Below the pieces are notes generated by a model, which was given only the letters and a program-made list of their open reading frames with translations, ran no database searches and was not told where the DNA came from. Made by a program: the position numbers and the translations under genes. This document shows, piece by piece, positions 51,624 through 63,338 of a DNA stretch of 64,000 nt. The stretch lies in assembly GCA_030374765.1 (NCBI GenBank), contig JARGXX010000086.1:1302001-1366000 (forward strand), in the 5' to 3' direction. Numbering within the stretch: position 1 is the first letter of the stretch; each line of letters begins with the position of its first letter. The DNA is from Agarophyton chilense. Its lineage: Eukaryota; Rhodophyta; Florideophyceae; Gracilariales; Gracilariaceae.

Positions 51624-52769
51624 TGTGGGCGCCATCTTGGGAGTGTGACGCGGTGGGCCAACTTGACAGTAAAAGTCAATGTAAATGGGAGTCCCTCGTA
51701 GCCAAAAAAAGGCCCGTACAGATAAGTGTAGTTCGGTTTCGCAAAGAGATAAGTAGAACGGCAAGACAGGGACAATACTCAACCCGTCAGATAAAAATAG
51801 ATAAAATGACAAGGGGAGAACGAAGCTCAACCTAGCGATAATTCTCCAAAATCTTCTTAGGACGATACGCAACGAAAGACTTATGTCAATGGTCACTAGG
51901 AGTCAGACTCCCGACTTCCGATAAGACACTCCGGATGTGAGACGATTTCTGCAGCCTACGTACTTCTGCGCCAACCAGAAGCACGCGTATACAATCCCTA
52001 CAAGGCTTCCCGAGGAGAGCTAATGACAGCGAGATATGCCTTCACTCATATACCCAAGCTGGCCTTTTGCAGGAAAGGTTACGCGGCACCACTTGCGGCA
52101 GCTTCCCGTCCAGTACTGAATCCCAGGAATCCTCCAGGTCTTACCGACCGACACAGGCTTTTCACTCTGTGGGGGACCCCTTGCCAGACGCAGTACCGTT
52201 GGTACACACAAGCCGTCTCCCGTCCACGCCAAAGGCGCTTCAACCGGTACAGTGGGCTGATAGAGGGTGCACCTTCCAGCGGCAAACGCCTCACTGGTCC
52301 TCTATACGGCGGCAAACGCCTCACCGATTTTAGATAATTATAGGGTTGCTCCTCCAGCGGCAAGCGCCTCACTGGACCCTAGGCGGCAAACGCCTCACCT
52401 TTTGTTATAGTTGAAGGGCTCGAAGCCAAAGGAAATAGTTGAATTGGGTGTTTGTTGGCTTGAGGTCGTCCGAGATGGTGTTCGGAGACTTCAGAGGCCC
52501 TTTTATAGAGATCTAGAACCCACAGAATGGGCTGCAACGCATTGATACTCACTTATTACTACGGTGTGCTTCTAGGTTACTCTATTGGCTTCTAGAAGCC
52601 AGTACAGCAGCACACTAACCAATTAAAATGTAACAACTACGCCTGACATCACCAGAATACCACTGCAACGTCGGCGTCAACAAAGATGTAGGAACTCCCG
52701 GCGCTGCTGGCACATCCTACACGTGTGTTACAGCAGTGCCGGAACATTCCACACGTTCCGCGACCCACA
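51624..52769 (-). repeat. Element E 3' LTR
   Basis: Starts TGTGGGCGCC on the plus strand. It includes four copies of a CGGCAAACGCCTCAC motif between about 52280 and 52400 and, on the minus strand, a TATA box (CTCTATAAAAGGGCC) at 52501-52507. Confidence 0.9.
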
Positions 52770-52780
52770 CAGCCCCAAGC

Positions 52781-55700
52781 TCAACGGTTGCTACGCCGCG
52801 GCAACCCGGAAACCTTAGCATCCAATGGTCGCGGCAGATAGATTTTGAGGCGTCGACAATGTATCCCTTGACGAGTATAGCGGTTGTGTGGTGAGACCAA
52901 AGTGTACCTGGGGTGATCTGCACGGACAACACGGCAAGGTCCAAAGTACTTTGAGGAGAATGCCGGCCACTTCACTGTGGTATTCAGCGCCTTCCCCTTC
53001 GCCACCAAAACCTCATCTCCAACCTGGAACTTTCTTATCTTCTTCTCCGGAATATCCCTAGTAACTCTCATCTCAGCACGCGCTGCCCGAGGATTAGATG
53101 AAGCTAAAGTCTCCAAGGTCCTAAATATCTGTGAAGAATCCCCATGCTGCACCGCCACACCCGAGTCATACGATGTCATACGTGGTTTCACGCCATAAAG
53201 CAATTCAAAAGGCGATATTCCGCTGGCAAGATGGCGACGTCGATATCCATATAGAACTGAAGGGAGGTCATCATCCCAGCTTGAACCACGGGCTAAGACA
53301 GTCTTTCCAAGAGCTCGTTTAAGTGTACCAACCATTCTCTCAGCCCTACCATTGGACATAGGTGCGTAAGCCAGAACAGTTTTCCACTTGATTCCTTTCT
53401 CTTTCATGAACGAAACGAGTGACATGGACGTGAAACAGGTCGCATTGTCGGATACGATGACACGGGGAAGGCCAAAAGGGGCGATGATTCCACTTTTCAC
53501 AAATTCTACTACAGTTTCTGACGTTGAATTCCTTGTCGGGGCGGCAATCGGCCATCCAGTAAGATGCTCAACACAAACCAAGAGAAATCGGTTTCCTGCC
53601 TTGCTCTTCTGGAAAGGACCGGCAAAGTCAATTGAAAACACATCAAACAGAGACGAAACCGGTGTTAGAAGGCTAGTATAGTACTTTGGAAGTGGTGCCA
53701 TCCTCTGACAAGCGTCACAGCTTTTGACGTAATCCCCAGTTTCTCGATACATTGTAGGCCACCAAAACCTCTCCGTAATAAAATTCCTTGTAGCCTTGAC
53801 GTCCCAGTGTCCGATATCGTCATGAAAAGACCTCAGTATACTCTGCCTATGAGAAACATCTGGTACGACTCGTAGACCCTTTGTAGTGCGCCTGAATAGC
53901 TTTCCTTCCCAAACTAAGAACCGTTTCGCATTCCGTCTCACGATTTGGCGAACATGACTGTCATGTTCGTTCATTGACATTCCACAGAGATAACGGGCAA
54001 TGTTTGCATAGTATGGTTCAAGTCCACGAAATTGATCAGTGTCACCTATGAGGCATACGAGGTCTCCTTCATCCTCGTGCAACTCAACCTTATCACCATG
54101 GAGAATCCTCGAAAGATAGTCGGCAGCACCGTTGTCCTTCCCAGCCCGATATACTATCTCAAAGTCATACTCGGCAAGGAAATCGAGCCAACGGGCTAGG
54201 CGACCATGTATATCACGTTTCTGAAAGGCATATCGGAGAGCCATATGATCCGTAATAACTTTGAACGGAACAGAGGAGAGAAGATACACTCTGAACTTTT
54301 TCAGGGCAAATATGACTGCCAATGCTTCTCTCTCAGATGCAGAATAGTTCCTTTCCGCTGCAGTCATCGTGCGACTAGCGAACTGCAAGGGGTGGATCCT
54401 ACCGTCTTCTTTCTTCTGAGACAACACGGCCCCAAGCGACACACTCGACGCATCTGTCTCAACAATGAAAGGTTTCTCAAAGTCCGGGAATGACAACACT
54501 GGTGGCTGAGTTAACTTCTTCTTCAACCCGTGGAAGGCGTCAAGCATGTCTTCAGTCCAAGTCAGGGTTTTATTTCCCGAGGTAGCACTGTGAAGCACTG
54601 CCGAAGTCTCAGCAAAGTTTCTGATGAAGCGACGATAGTATCCGGCTAGGCCAAGGAATGATCTCAACTCCGTCGTGGTGGAAGGTATGGGTGCCTCCTG
54701 AATCTTATCAATCTTTGCTTGATCTACTGAAACGCCACTCGCGTCAATAACGTGGCCGAGAAGATGTACCTTAGGAAGGGCAAAGAAACACTTTGATAAC
54801 TTCAGTTTAAGGCCATGCATACTTATTCGTTCCAAGACAGACCGGATGTGCCGTACATGTTCTTCGAGACTTCTCGAAAAGATTACAACGTCGTCGATAT
54901 AGACCCGGACGAAGGAAAGCCCACGGAGGACGACGTCCATCATACGCTGAAAGGTAGAAGGAGCATTCATAAGTCCAAATGGCATTACTTCGAACATGAA
55001 GGTCCCATATCTGCATACGAAAGTAGTCATTTCTTTGCACTCTTCCGACATTTTCACTTGCCAGTATCCAGTGAAAAGATCAAGCGTTGTAAAGAAACAG
55101 CATCCGCCTAAGTCATCAAAGATCTCTTCCATACGTGGCAACGGCCATCGATCGGCTTTCATGACACGGTTGAGTTCTCGGTAATCCACGCAGAACCTGG
55201 GGCTACCATCCTTCTTGGTTGCGATAACAACAGGAAAGGACCACGCTGATGCAGAAGGAGTAATGATACCTGCCTCCAGTAATAAATCGATCTCTTCCCG
55301 GATGAACTCATTATGCCTAGGAGACATTCTTCTCGCTCTGAAATATATAGGCTTGTTGATAGTCAGTTCGAACGAATATGATACTGGAACATCTGCTGGG
55401 CGGAGGTCCATCAGGGTCCAAGCGATGACATTGGTCTCCTTCAAACTCGAAATAAATTTTCCTTTTTCTTTCGTAGGTATGTGAGACAACTTGGACAGCA
55501 AAAGTTCTTCCTGAGGATCGGATCCAGATATATTCAGTTCCGGTATAATCTCATCTTCATCAATTCTCACTTTGTCAGTAAGAGCCACGACCAGTTCTTC
55601 ATCTTCAGAGACAGTATCCTCAACAGCGGCATCAGAATCTGACGTAAAGTCTTCACTATCCGTATCAGATCCTTCTCCATCTGGGGCCTCAACACGGGCG

Positions 55701-57394
55701 TAGTCAAAACCGAGTATAATCTTCTGTCCGGCAATCTTCATCTTCACTTGTTGGTTGCCAAGGTCTAAGCAAGCCTGTAGCATCTCTAGAGTTGGGCACC
55801 CGATGATGACATCGAACGGTGGCCCTTCAATGACAAGAAAATCTAGCGGAACTGATATACCTCCGAAGGAGACTGGCACGTCGTGAAGAACTCCTCTGCA
55901 TGAAGCACTGTCTCCATTGGCGACAGTAATCTTTTTTGAGGTTTCCTTGGGGTTCAGAGAAAGCTTTTCGCACAACTTCTTTGAGATTAGATTAGGAACA
56001 GCGCCAGAATCAAGCAGAGCTTCAGTTTCCCTCCCGAATATTCCGACAGAAACAGCTTTTAAACGTCTAGGGTGCTTGGCAACAGGGCCCACAAAAGGAC
56101 GGCGAACAGTGCTTCGGCGACTAATGAGCTTTCTGATCTGTTTCTTGGCATCGTCGGCATCTCCGCGCATCAACTGGCCAAACGTGATCCCAGAAGAGGC
56201 GTTTGCCAACTCTGTAATTACATTATACTTGCTTGCATGATCTGGTATGTTCTCTTTCTTCGGCTTCCTCTGCTTCTGCTTTCTTGGCTTACCTTCGGTA
56301 ATCTTCTTACGACGAACTCTTTCTTCATGAAGAGGCGGGTTCAACATGAACGGAATGGGCGCTTTGCCTTCCGAGCGAAGCTGTTTTGGTAGCGCTTCTC
56401 CGTCCACGGTTCTTTTCATTGCAGCGACGACATCAGTCGTTTCTGAGTCCTCCGTCACAATTGAAACAGGATCAGGCCCTTTTCGATCATTATTTGAGGT
56501 TTCTCTCTGTTCTTCAGAATTGTTTGATACCTTTCGAGCTTCGTCGGGCCATATCCGTCGCCAACAGGTGATTTCAGAATGTCCCATCTTGCCACACCGA
56601 TTACATCTCGTATCACGATGCGGGTTTGAGTCACACTGAGAAGCGTAATGTCCGGGCTTCCTACAGTAAGAACAAGACCTTTCTGAGTCTCGGCGATCTG
56701 TCTGTGATTTCTTCACCATGAGAGAGAGCTGTGAAAGCTGATCTGCTAACTTGTCGACCTTAGACTCCAAACCATGGGACGAAGAAGGACCTTCAAGGAT
56801 CCTAGGATTAGGGACAATACGCTTTGGTGGGGTAAAGAACGAGACATGTGGTCCAATCGTTTTCTTGGCAGTGTCAAAGGCTTTCACTTGAACCTTTAAC
56901 TCATCGTAATTTTCTGCACCTCGAAAGATGACAAACTGGGCCAGGTCTGCGTACCCCATAACAGCCTTTTTCAAAAGGCCAAACTTCGCCTCGGCATTAA
57001 AACCCGCCTTCTGAAAGAGGTTATCCATGTAACTCATTGAACCAACTAAGTCACCGTAATCCAATTTTGCCGATATTGCCAATCGAATGTCTTCCTCAGG
57101 TTCTTTAACTTCTCCGAATCGATTGATGAAGGTTTTCTTGACAGATTCATAATCTTTTGCTTCTTCAGAGAGTGAACCATTGACAGCATAAGTATCATAA
57201 TAAAACTCGAACGCCTCCTTCTCTAGGAAACCGAGCAATTCTAATGCCATCTCTTCCTTGGATTTTCCTCTCATAGCAACATTTTCGAAATAGAAAAAGA
57301 ACTTCACAACATCAATAGATGAACCATCGAAGGTAGTAACTGAAGGGCCGGCTTCCACGGAACTGCCTCCTCGAGAGTACCATGTGGGCGCCAT
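52781..57394 (-). CDS. Element E Gag-Pol polyprotein
   Basis: 1537 residues from the ATG at 57394; an upstream in-frame ATG at 57655 inside the LTR would give 1624. Gag comes first, then two zinc knuckles near residues 240-275 (CSYCRKPGHYASQC, CNRCGKMGHSEITC). The aspartic protease has LLDSGAVPNLI near 461. RT has FCVDYRELNRV and VYIDDVVIFS near 831, RNase H VETDASSVSLGAVL near 979. Integrase has an HHCC zinc site (1188-1229) and a D, D, E set at FSIDFAGPF, VSDNATCF and GRAERMVG (about 1256, 1315, 1351). A KYFGPCRVV block and a basic end close the protein; no chromodomain is seen. All catalytic residues are present. The first four codons lie in the LTR and the next ones in the primer-binding site. 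Confidence 0.92.
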   Translation of the reverse strand: MAPTWYSRGGSSVEAGPSVTTFDGSSIDVVKFFFYFENVAMRGKSKEEMALELLGFLEKEAFEFYYDTYAVNGSLSEEAKDYESVKKTFINRFGEVKEPEEDIRLAISAKLDYGDLVGSMSYMDNLFQKAGFNAEAKFGLLKKAVMGYADLAQFVIFRGAENYDELKVQVKAFDTAKKTIGPHVSFFTPPKRIVPNPRILEGPSSSHGLESKVDKLADQLSQLSLMVKKSQTDRRDSERSCSYCRKPGHYASQCDSNPHRDTRCNRCGKMGHSEITCWRRIWPDEARKVSNNSEEQRETSNNDRKGPDPVSIVTEDSETTDVVAAMKRTVDGEALPKQLRSEGKAPIPFMLNPPLHEERVRRKKITEGKPRKQKQRKPKKENIPDHASKYNVITELANASSGITFGQLMRGDADDAKKQIRKLISRRSTVRRPFVGPVAKHPRRLKAVSVGIFGRETEALLDSGAVPNLISKKLCEKLSLNPKETSKKITVANGDSASCRGVLHDVPVSFGGISVPLDFLVIEGPPFDVIIGCPTLEMLQACLDLGNQQVKMKIAGQKIILGFDYARVEAPDGEGSDTDSEDFTSDSDAAVEDTVSEDEELVVALTDKVRIDEDEIIPELNISGSDPQEELLLSKLSHIPTKEKGKFISSLKETNVIAWTLMDLRPADVPVSYSFELTINKPIYFRARRMSPRHNEFIREEIDLLLEAGIITPSASAWSFPVVIATKKDGSPRFCVDYRELNRVMKADRWPLPRMEEIFDDLGGCCFFTTLDLFTGYWQVKMSEECKEMTTFVCRYGTFMFEVMPFGLMNAPSTFQRMMDVVLRGLSFVRVYIDDVVIFSRSLEEHVRHIRSVLERISMHGLKLKLSKCFFALPKVHLLGHVIDASGVSVDQAKIDKIQEAPIPSTTTELRSFLGLAGYYRRFIRNFAETSAVLHSATSGNKTLTWTEDMLDAFHGLKKKLTQPPVLSFPDFEKPFIVETDASSVSLGAVLSQKKEDGRIHPLQFASRTMTAAERNYSASEREALAVIFALKKFRVYLLSSVPFKVITDHMALRYAFQKRDIHGRLARWLDFLAEYDFEIVYRAGKDNGAADYLSRILHGDKVELHEDEGDLVCLIGDTDQFRGLEPYYANIARYLCGMSMNEHDSHVRQIVRRNAKRFLVWEGKLFRRTTKGLRVVPDVSHRQSILRSFHDDIGHWDVKATRNFITERFWWPTMYRETGDYVKSCDACQRMAPLPKYYTSLLTPVSSLFDVFSIDFAGPFQKSKAGNRFLLVCVEHLTGWPIAAPTRNSTSETVVEFVKSGIIAPFGLPRVIVSDNATCFTSMSLVSFMKEKGIKWKTVLAYAPMSNGRAERMVGTLKRALGKTVLARGSSWDDDLPSVLYGYRRRHLASGISPFELLYGVKPRMTSYDSGVAVQHGDSSQIFRTLETLASSNPRAARAEMRVTRDIPEKKIRKFQVGDEVLVAKGKALNTTVKWPAFSSKYFGPCRVVRADHPRYTLVSPHNRYTRQGIHCRRLKIYLPRPLDAKVSGLPRRSNR
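57366..57382 (-). promoter_or_regulatory. Element E primer-binding site
   Basis: TGGTACTCTCGAGGAGG on the minus strand directly follows the 5' LTR with no spacer. It would pair with a tRNA 3' end ending CTACCA-like (CCTCGAGAGTACCA). It also encodes residues 5-9 of the polyprotein. Confidence 0.7.
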
Positions 57395-58528
57395 CTTGGC
57401 AGTGTGACGCGGTGGGCCAACTTGACAGTAAAAGTCAATGTAAATGGGAGTCCCTCGTAGCCAAAAAAAGGCCCGTACAGATAAGTGTAGTTCGGTTTCG
57501 CAAAGAGATAAGTAGAACGGCAAGACAGGGACAATACTCAACCCGTCAGATAAAAATAGATAAAATGACAAGGGGAGAACGAAGCTCAACCTAGCGATAA
57601 TTCTCCAAAATCTTCTTAGGACGATACGCAACGAAAGACTTATGTCAATGGTCACTAGGAGTCAGACTCCCGACTTCCGATAAGACACTCCGGATGTGAG
57701 ACGATTTCTGCAGCCTACGTACTTCTGCGCCAACCAGAAGCACGCGTATACAATCCCTACAAGGCTTCCCGAGGAGAGCTAATGACAGCGAGATATGCCT
57801 TCACTCATATACCCAAGCTGGCCTTTTGCAGGAAAGGTTACGCGGCACCACTTGCGGCAGCTTCCCGTCCAGTACTGAATCCCAGGAATCCTCCAGGTCT
57901 TACCGACCGACACAGGCTTTTCACTCTGTGGGGGACCCCTTGCCAGACGCAGTACCGTTGGTACACACAAGCCGTCTCCCGTCCACGCCAAAGGCGCTTC
58001 AACCGGTACAGTGGGCTGATAGAGGGTGCACCTTCCAGCGGCAAACGCCTCACTGGTCCTCTATACGGCGGCAAACGCCTCACCGATTTTAGATAATTAT
58101 AGGGTTGCTCCTCCAGCGGCAAGCGCCTCACTGGACCCTAGGCGGCAAACGCCTCACCTTTTGTTATAGTTGAAGGGCTCGAAGCCAAAGGAAATAGTTG
58201 AATTGGGTGTTTGTTGGCTTGAGGTCGTCCGAGATGGTGTTCGGAGACTTCAGAGGCCCTTTTATAGAGATCTAGAACCCACAGAATGGGCTGCAACGCA
58301 TTGATACTCACTTATTACTACGGTGTGCTTCTAGGTTACTCTATTGGCTTCTAGAAGCCAGTACAGCAGCACACTAACCAATTAAAATGTAACAACTACG
58401 CCTGACATCACCAGAATACCACTGCAACGTCGGCGTCAACAAAGATGTAGGAACTCCCGGCGCTGCTGGCACATCCTACACGTGTGTTACAGCAGTGCCG
58501 GAACATTCCACACGTTCCGCGACCCACA
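57383..58528 (-). repeat. Element E 5' LTR
   Basis: Same length as the 3' LTR. The TATA box on the minus strand is at 58260-58266, placing the likely transcript start near 58230. Confidence 0.9.
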
Positions 58529-58533
58529 CTAAC

Positions 58534-58676
58534 ACTTGTAAAAAACGCCTTTCCATTCTTTTTAGAAAATTATGCCTCAAAAAAAGACCCACTTTTTCCC
58601 TGTTCTTCTGCAATAGCGATTTTGAGAGATTATAAACCAGTAATTTGCTTTTCATTTTCGTAGAATGCCCGGGATA
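58534..58676 (+). repeat. Dispersed repeat R2, copy 1 right half
   Basis: Matches 63860-63997 with a 3-bp insertion (AACGCC) and few substitutions. Confidence 0.75.
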
Positions 58677-59984
58677 AAAACCACTTTAGATTCTTGATAG
58701 CGATAAAGTTAGAATTCCGTGTAGGCAACACCATTAATTCAATATTTTTATATCCGACCCACTTTTTTGAGTATTTGGAATGTTTTGTAGCTTAATTATC
58801 TTGCCGAACAATCCAGCTTTCACTATGCGTCTCAGAAAAATATCTAAGCAAAACATTTTCTGAAATATTAAAATACTGGATATATACTTGATTTCTAACC
58901 AAGAGAGTTACATATCTGTTTTTGTCTTGGAAAATTGAACCTCAAATCATAACTCTTTCTCCATCGGCTTTTCTTCTAAAGGAGATATTTTCTTTTTTTT
59001 TCGATTGTTCCAGTGATAAGAAAAAGTACCGTACTACCCAGACTAAATATTTTTTCATCAAATAAAAATCTTGGATCATTGCGCTGTTAAAAACGGTTTC
59101 AGTTTTGTGCCTACTTCTTCCTACCCTAAACTTTATCAGTATCAATTCAGTACTTTTTTTTCTTCCTATACTTCAAAGTTGTTGTTTAAGTCAATTACTC
59201 CTGCACAAGACGAATTTTCATGGCTAAAATGAGACTATTATTTGATAGAGATGCATATTGTTGTTCATTTACGGCTTTCCGAAGAAGAAGACGATGAGAT
59301 CTTTTAGATAAACATAAATTGTTCTTCTCATAAATATATTTACGTATTTTTTTCTGTTATTGAGATCAATTGTGACCAATTCACGACTTTGGTGTGTCTA
59401 TTTCGCAATTTTGTTGAAAGAAAACTTTTTTCTAAAAATAACATCAATAACGCCTTTTTTTACAGGGGCCAGACGGACTACGGAGAATCTACATGCTGTC
59501 GTGAATGTTTGAAAAATAGAGGAGACCCTAACGTAATTCTGGGCCAAATCCTCACCCCGGTTCACGTGAGTATCCTCAAGATTCTCAGCTCCCATTGGCA
59601 AGTTCAGAATCTATCACGCTTTAAGACCCGCTCTGTGACAGATCCTGCACTTGTGCTTTCGTCTGAACTATTCCTCATCAAGGCACAAGTGTGCAGCAAT
59701 CAGATCAGACCATCCTCGCTTTTAATTAGAGCCGATCGGATCTGCATTCCAAGATTTCCATTACAAATTGCGCGCGCTTCAACCTCAACACGTTTTTCGT
59801 CAGCACCGGTAGGATGATCAGTATTGAGCGTCAGGATTGTCTACAACTCGGTTTCAGAAAAAACTTTGTTCTCAATGTTGTGCGTTTTTCGTTTTGCGTT
59901 TCCTCCAAATCTCTCAAAGAATGACTTCTTTCTCTTTTCTGCTTTAACAACACCTTTTCTTGGATTACTAACAAGCAAAACTGA
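58677..59984. other. AT-rich region, nothing recognised
   Basis: Very AT-rich with poly-T runs. The ORF at 59389-59817 (142 codons) shows no recognisable content and lies downstream of the MULE pseudogene, possibly within that element. Confidence 0.4.
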
Positions 59985-62900
59985 TTATTGTGCTTCGTAG
60001 TTGTTTCTACTGAGCACATTCACGCAAGGAAGTGTAGGTGTGAAAGACAGGTGAGAAATTGTTGGATATCGTCCAATGATTAGGTTCTCGAGGCCTTTTT
60101 GAGTAACGTCAGAAGAATTTTTGACCGCAACAGGACCAATACTCTCCGAAACTCTGTGCATCTGGTCACTCGTGGCTCGGCAATCAGCATTAGTAATATA
60201 GACCGAAAACTCTCTTTCTCTCGTGTTCTTCATTTTGTCTATGAGATCTTCAATTGTAGTGCTCTGAAGGAGATCCTCATACCTCTTCCCTTTACTTTCT
60301 GTTTCCTGGTCTACGACAGTGTCAAGTGGGCCCTTGTCAGTTCTCAACTGATTTCCGATGGATTCCAATTGTTTTTGCAAGTCCACAATATCCGCTAATT
60401 CCCAAACTTCCCCCATTTTGTTCCAATATGGATGTCAGAAGCTTTTCAAACGGAACCGCCCCCCCACGACGAGTCTAAGTTCTGGCCATCGTTCAGAGAT
60501 ATCTGGGTACACTGATGCAACCCTCGTTACATGAGAACATGGAAACCCGTCCGATAAGAAATTCTCGCATGTGCATCCACTGGAAAGAACTTTGTCATAC
60601 CTGGAGTCCTTGTAAACGTATACCTGGTACGTGGCTGCAGATTCGAATGTGTAGTTGGCTTGTGGCGCGTACGAGAATCCAAGAGTGAGGATCAAGACAA
60701 AGTTCGTCGTCTGAGAGATGAAGATTCTCACTATCAACCTCAAACATCCCCCAATTAACATCAATCCTTCGGGTCACATATGCATTGTCCACTTTGAACC
60801 TCATGGCGTGCTTCGCACTTTTTTCTATGAATTTTTGCAGACTGTATCCAGTTACAGAAGATACCAATCTGGTCCTCAAATTCCGCGGGAAAGGAAATTG
60901 GCACGCACTGAGTTTGTTCATAAGAGAGGAGTCGTGGGCATTGAATGACTTCCCTCTCTCCTCTCGAAGGCGTTTAGTTATTTTTGACATCTCTTCTGGA
61001 ACTTCAGAGAAAGGGACTCGTGGTCCCTCGATTAGCTTTTGATATCTTGAGTTGGATCCTTTGGTGTACCCAGTTCCCTGAATAAAGAATCGACGGGGGA
61101 GGTACACCTGTTTGTAGCAGCTGATAAGAAGAGATGGATTCTCATGGTATAGGAACTTGTACCATTTTGGCAGCTGTTGGGTGAAGTTCAAAAAATACTT
61201 CACATCGAACTCGGATGTTCGTCGAGTGAAGATCTCAAATGATATACTCCGTCGCAGAGAGTAGAGCTCTTCCTGCATTTGCGAGATCCACTCTGTTAGA
61301 CCGATCTTTTTGCACCACCGAGCCACGTTCCCTTTTTGATTCTGGTTCAAATGCTAATCGTCCAAAATGACGTAAGATTGGGGACAAACACTGTGGAGGG
61401 CCGCTAGACAAGATGCACTTTGGTCGATTGTGAAACAACTCGGAGATATACGTACGCAGTCGAGGAACTTTTTTAAGATCCATATGAAGCTTTCTGTCGT
61501 CTCATTCTTCAAATATCCCATAAAGGAGGTTGTTAAGCGACCGTCACTGTCACGGCTGTTGAAGGTGACCAACGGAAGGTCAAAGCCGTTAGCCAAAGCC
61601 TTGCAATCAAGTCAAACCCCTGGAACAATGCCGTATCGCTCGTAGTCTTGGCGCCACTCCTCAAAACACCACGCAACATAGCTTAAAGAGTTCTCTGCGT
61701 CTGTTGAGCAGTATACATAGTTCGGTTGATGGTCATCTACGAGGTTATATAAATTGTTGTACATACGAAGGCATTCCTTGTCTCTAGAGTTGCGTGTGTC
61801 TGAGATGTATTTCAATCTCTTCCGGAAAAGGACCTTATTGACTCGTACGCTGTATTTGTAATCTAAAAGTTTGAGGATATCGGTGTATTTTAAACGCAGT
61901 TTCTGGTACATATGGTTCGCCTCAGCTTCCAGTTTAGGTGGTAGCTTTGTCCGAAATATTTTCCTATCTGCCTTGTGATTGTGATGTGCCTTCGATAGGT
62001 TAGCATCGTAGCCCCAACGTTCTCTTCGACCAGATTCCGATCGTGATAGTTTCACGCGACGCACGCGAAAAGAAAAGGGGCATTTGTATCGCTCGTCCTG
62101 AGATAGGCCGCATATCAAGTACCCTCTTGAGAGGACTTTGATACCTTCACTGCACTCGTACATGGAGTCCCTAATGTGCAGATTGAAACCACAACACTTT
62201 GATATGTATTGTAAATGTTGCAGGATCTTATCGTCAGCTGTAGCCTCAACTGAACTTAGAAATGCGGTAAAAGCATCGCGAACATATCCTTCCTCGTATC
62301 CTTCTCTCAGTTCTAACAGGGCAGCATCATTCTCTTCTGTATATGCGCTGAGATCCTCACTTTTTGAAGAGTCATGACGTCCATGATCCGCACTCTTCGT
62401 ATCCTCCTCCTTCCATTCACCTTCACTCTTGGGCGACGGTTCGGGTATGCCGCTGTCTATTTCTCGACGCAGTACAGTGTCATTCTCAAAAGCTTCTTGG
62501 TCGTTGAAGGCAGCTTCCATCCGGGTCCAAATGACCTCGGATATCTTCTCTTCACCTTTGCCACTAACCTCAAAAGCGCCAGGCTCACCATTGCCTTTAA
62601 ACACTGCCTTCATTAATACGGAAACGAAAGTAGTCAGATCTATCTGTCTTAGATACAGCGAAACATTATATCATTCTCAACATACCTCTACTGTGCCTTC
62701 ACACTCTTCCGTAACATCAACGACAGAGTCGTCACTGTCCACTTCCTTCACTGTATGAGATGTAACGCCCTGTGCTCTGGATTGGCCCTCTAATTGTAGA
62801 CCCAGGGACACTAGCGGAGCTCCATGAGACTCCGAGAGACTCTCTGAGGTGCTTGTATGAATGAAAAGGATCCTCAGCCTCTTCGAACTGCTTTTCTTTA

Positions 62901-63338
62901 TAGAGTCCTTGACCGCTTTAGCTCTTCTTTTGCACTCGTTTTCATGGAGTTCTGTCCGATTATAATTGTGAGCTTTCTCTCCGTGAATCTCCCATTTCAT
63001 CTCATGAGACAAGAGCTTAGCCACGAATGCCGACTGCAAGAAGTGCCTTTGGGGTATTTCTTGTAACGCAAGCAACGGATTCGGGCACTGATCTTGTATT
63101 TCGTATGTCTAGTAAACGATCTACAGAAATGGATACCATATGCATAACCGTATTTTTCCACGTCTCGAATATGCCCTGGGAGATCCTCAACTACAGTAGC
63201 AACAACCTCGGACCTCAGTATCTTCTTATTATTCTGGTCCTCTTCTTCTCTCGAGCCCGGAGACACAATCTCCCTTACGTGGTTTCTTTCAACTGAGGAT
63301 ATGTTCTTCTCTCCACGACTGGCCTGATGGAAGTGCAA
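59985..63338 (-). pseudogene. Mutator-like (MULE) transposase pseudogene
   Basis: Minus-strand order: a FAR1/WRKY-GCM1-like zinc domain in two frames (63338-63010, DVEKYGYAYGIHFCRSF then MKWEIHGEKAHNYNRTE); an acidic linker with a possible intron (GTATGT at about 62683 to AG near 62612); a second similar domain (CPFSFRVRRVKL, HHNHK) near 62090-61980; the MULE core with LDCKALANGFDLPLV (first Asp), TIDQSASCLAALHSVCPQSY (second Asp) and HLNQN; and a SWIM zinc finger CTCENFLSDGFPCSHV near 60570. Nonsense codons: TGA 61612-61614 just before the first catalytic Asp, TAG 61351-61353 where the family has Trp before His, TGA near 60435. Frameshifts: near 63050 and 60680. The tail to 59985 is coiled-coil-like. 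Confidence 0.8.

Larger units (their letters stand above)
51624..58528 (-). mobile_element. Element E: intact, recent Ty3/gypsy retrotransposon
   Basis: Two 1146-bp LTRs (51624-52769 and 57383-58528) differ by eye at one position (51641 G versus 57400 C). The element is flanked by the perfect duplication CTAAC (51619-51623 and 58529-58533) and has one open gag-pol ORF on the minus strand. This is what a recent, probably autonomous insertion looks like. The unoccupied counterpart of the target is at 63757-63997. Confidence 0.95.
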
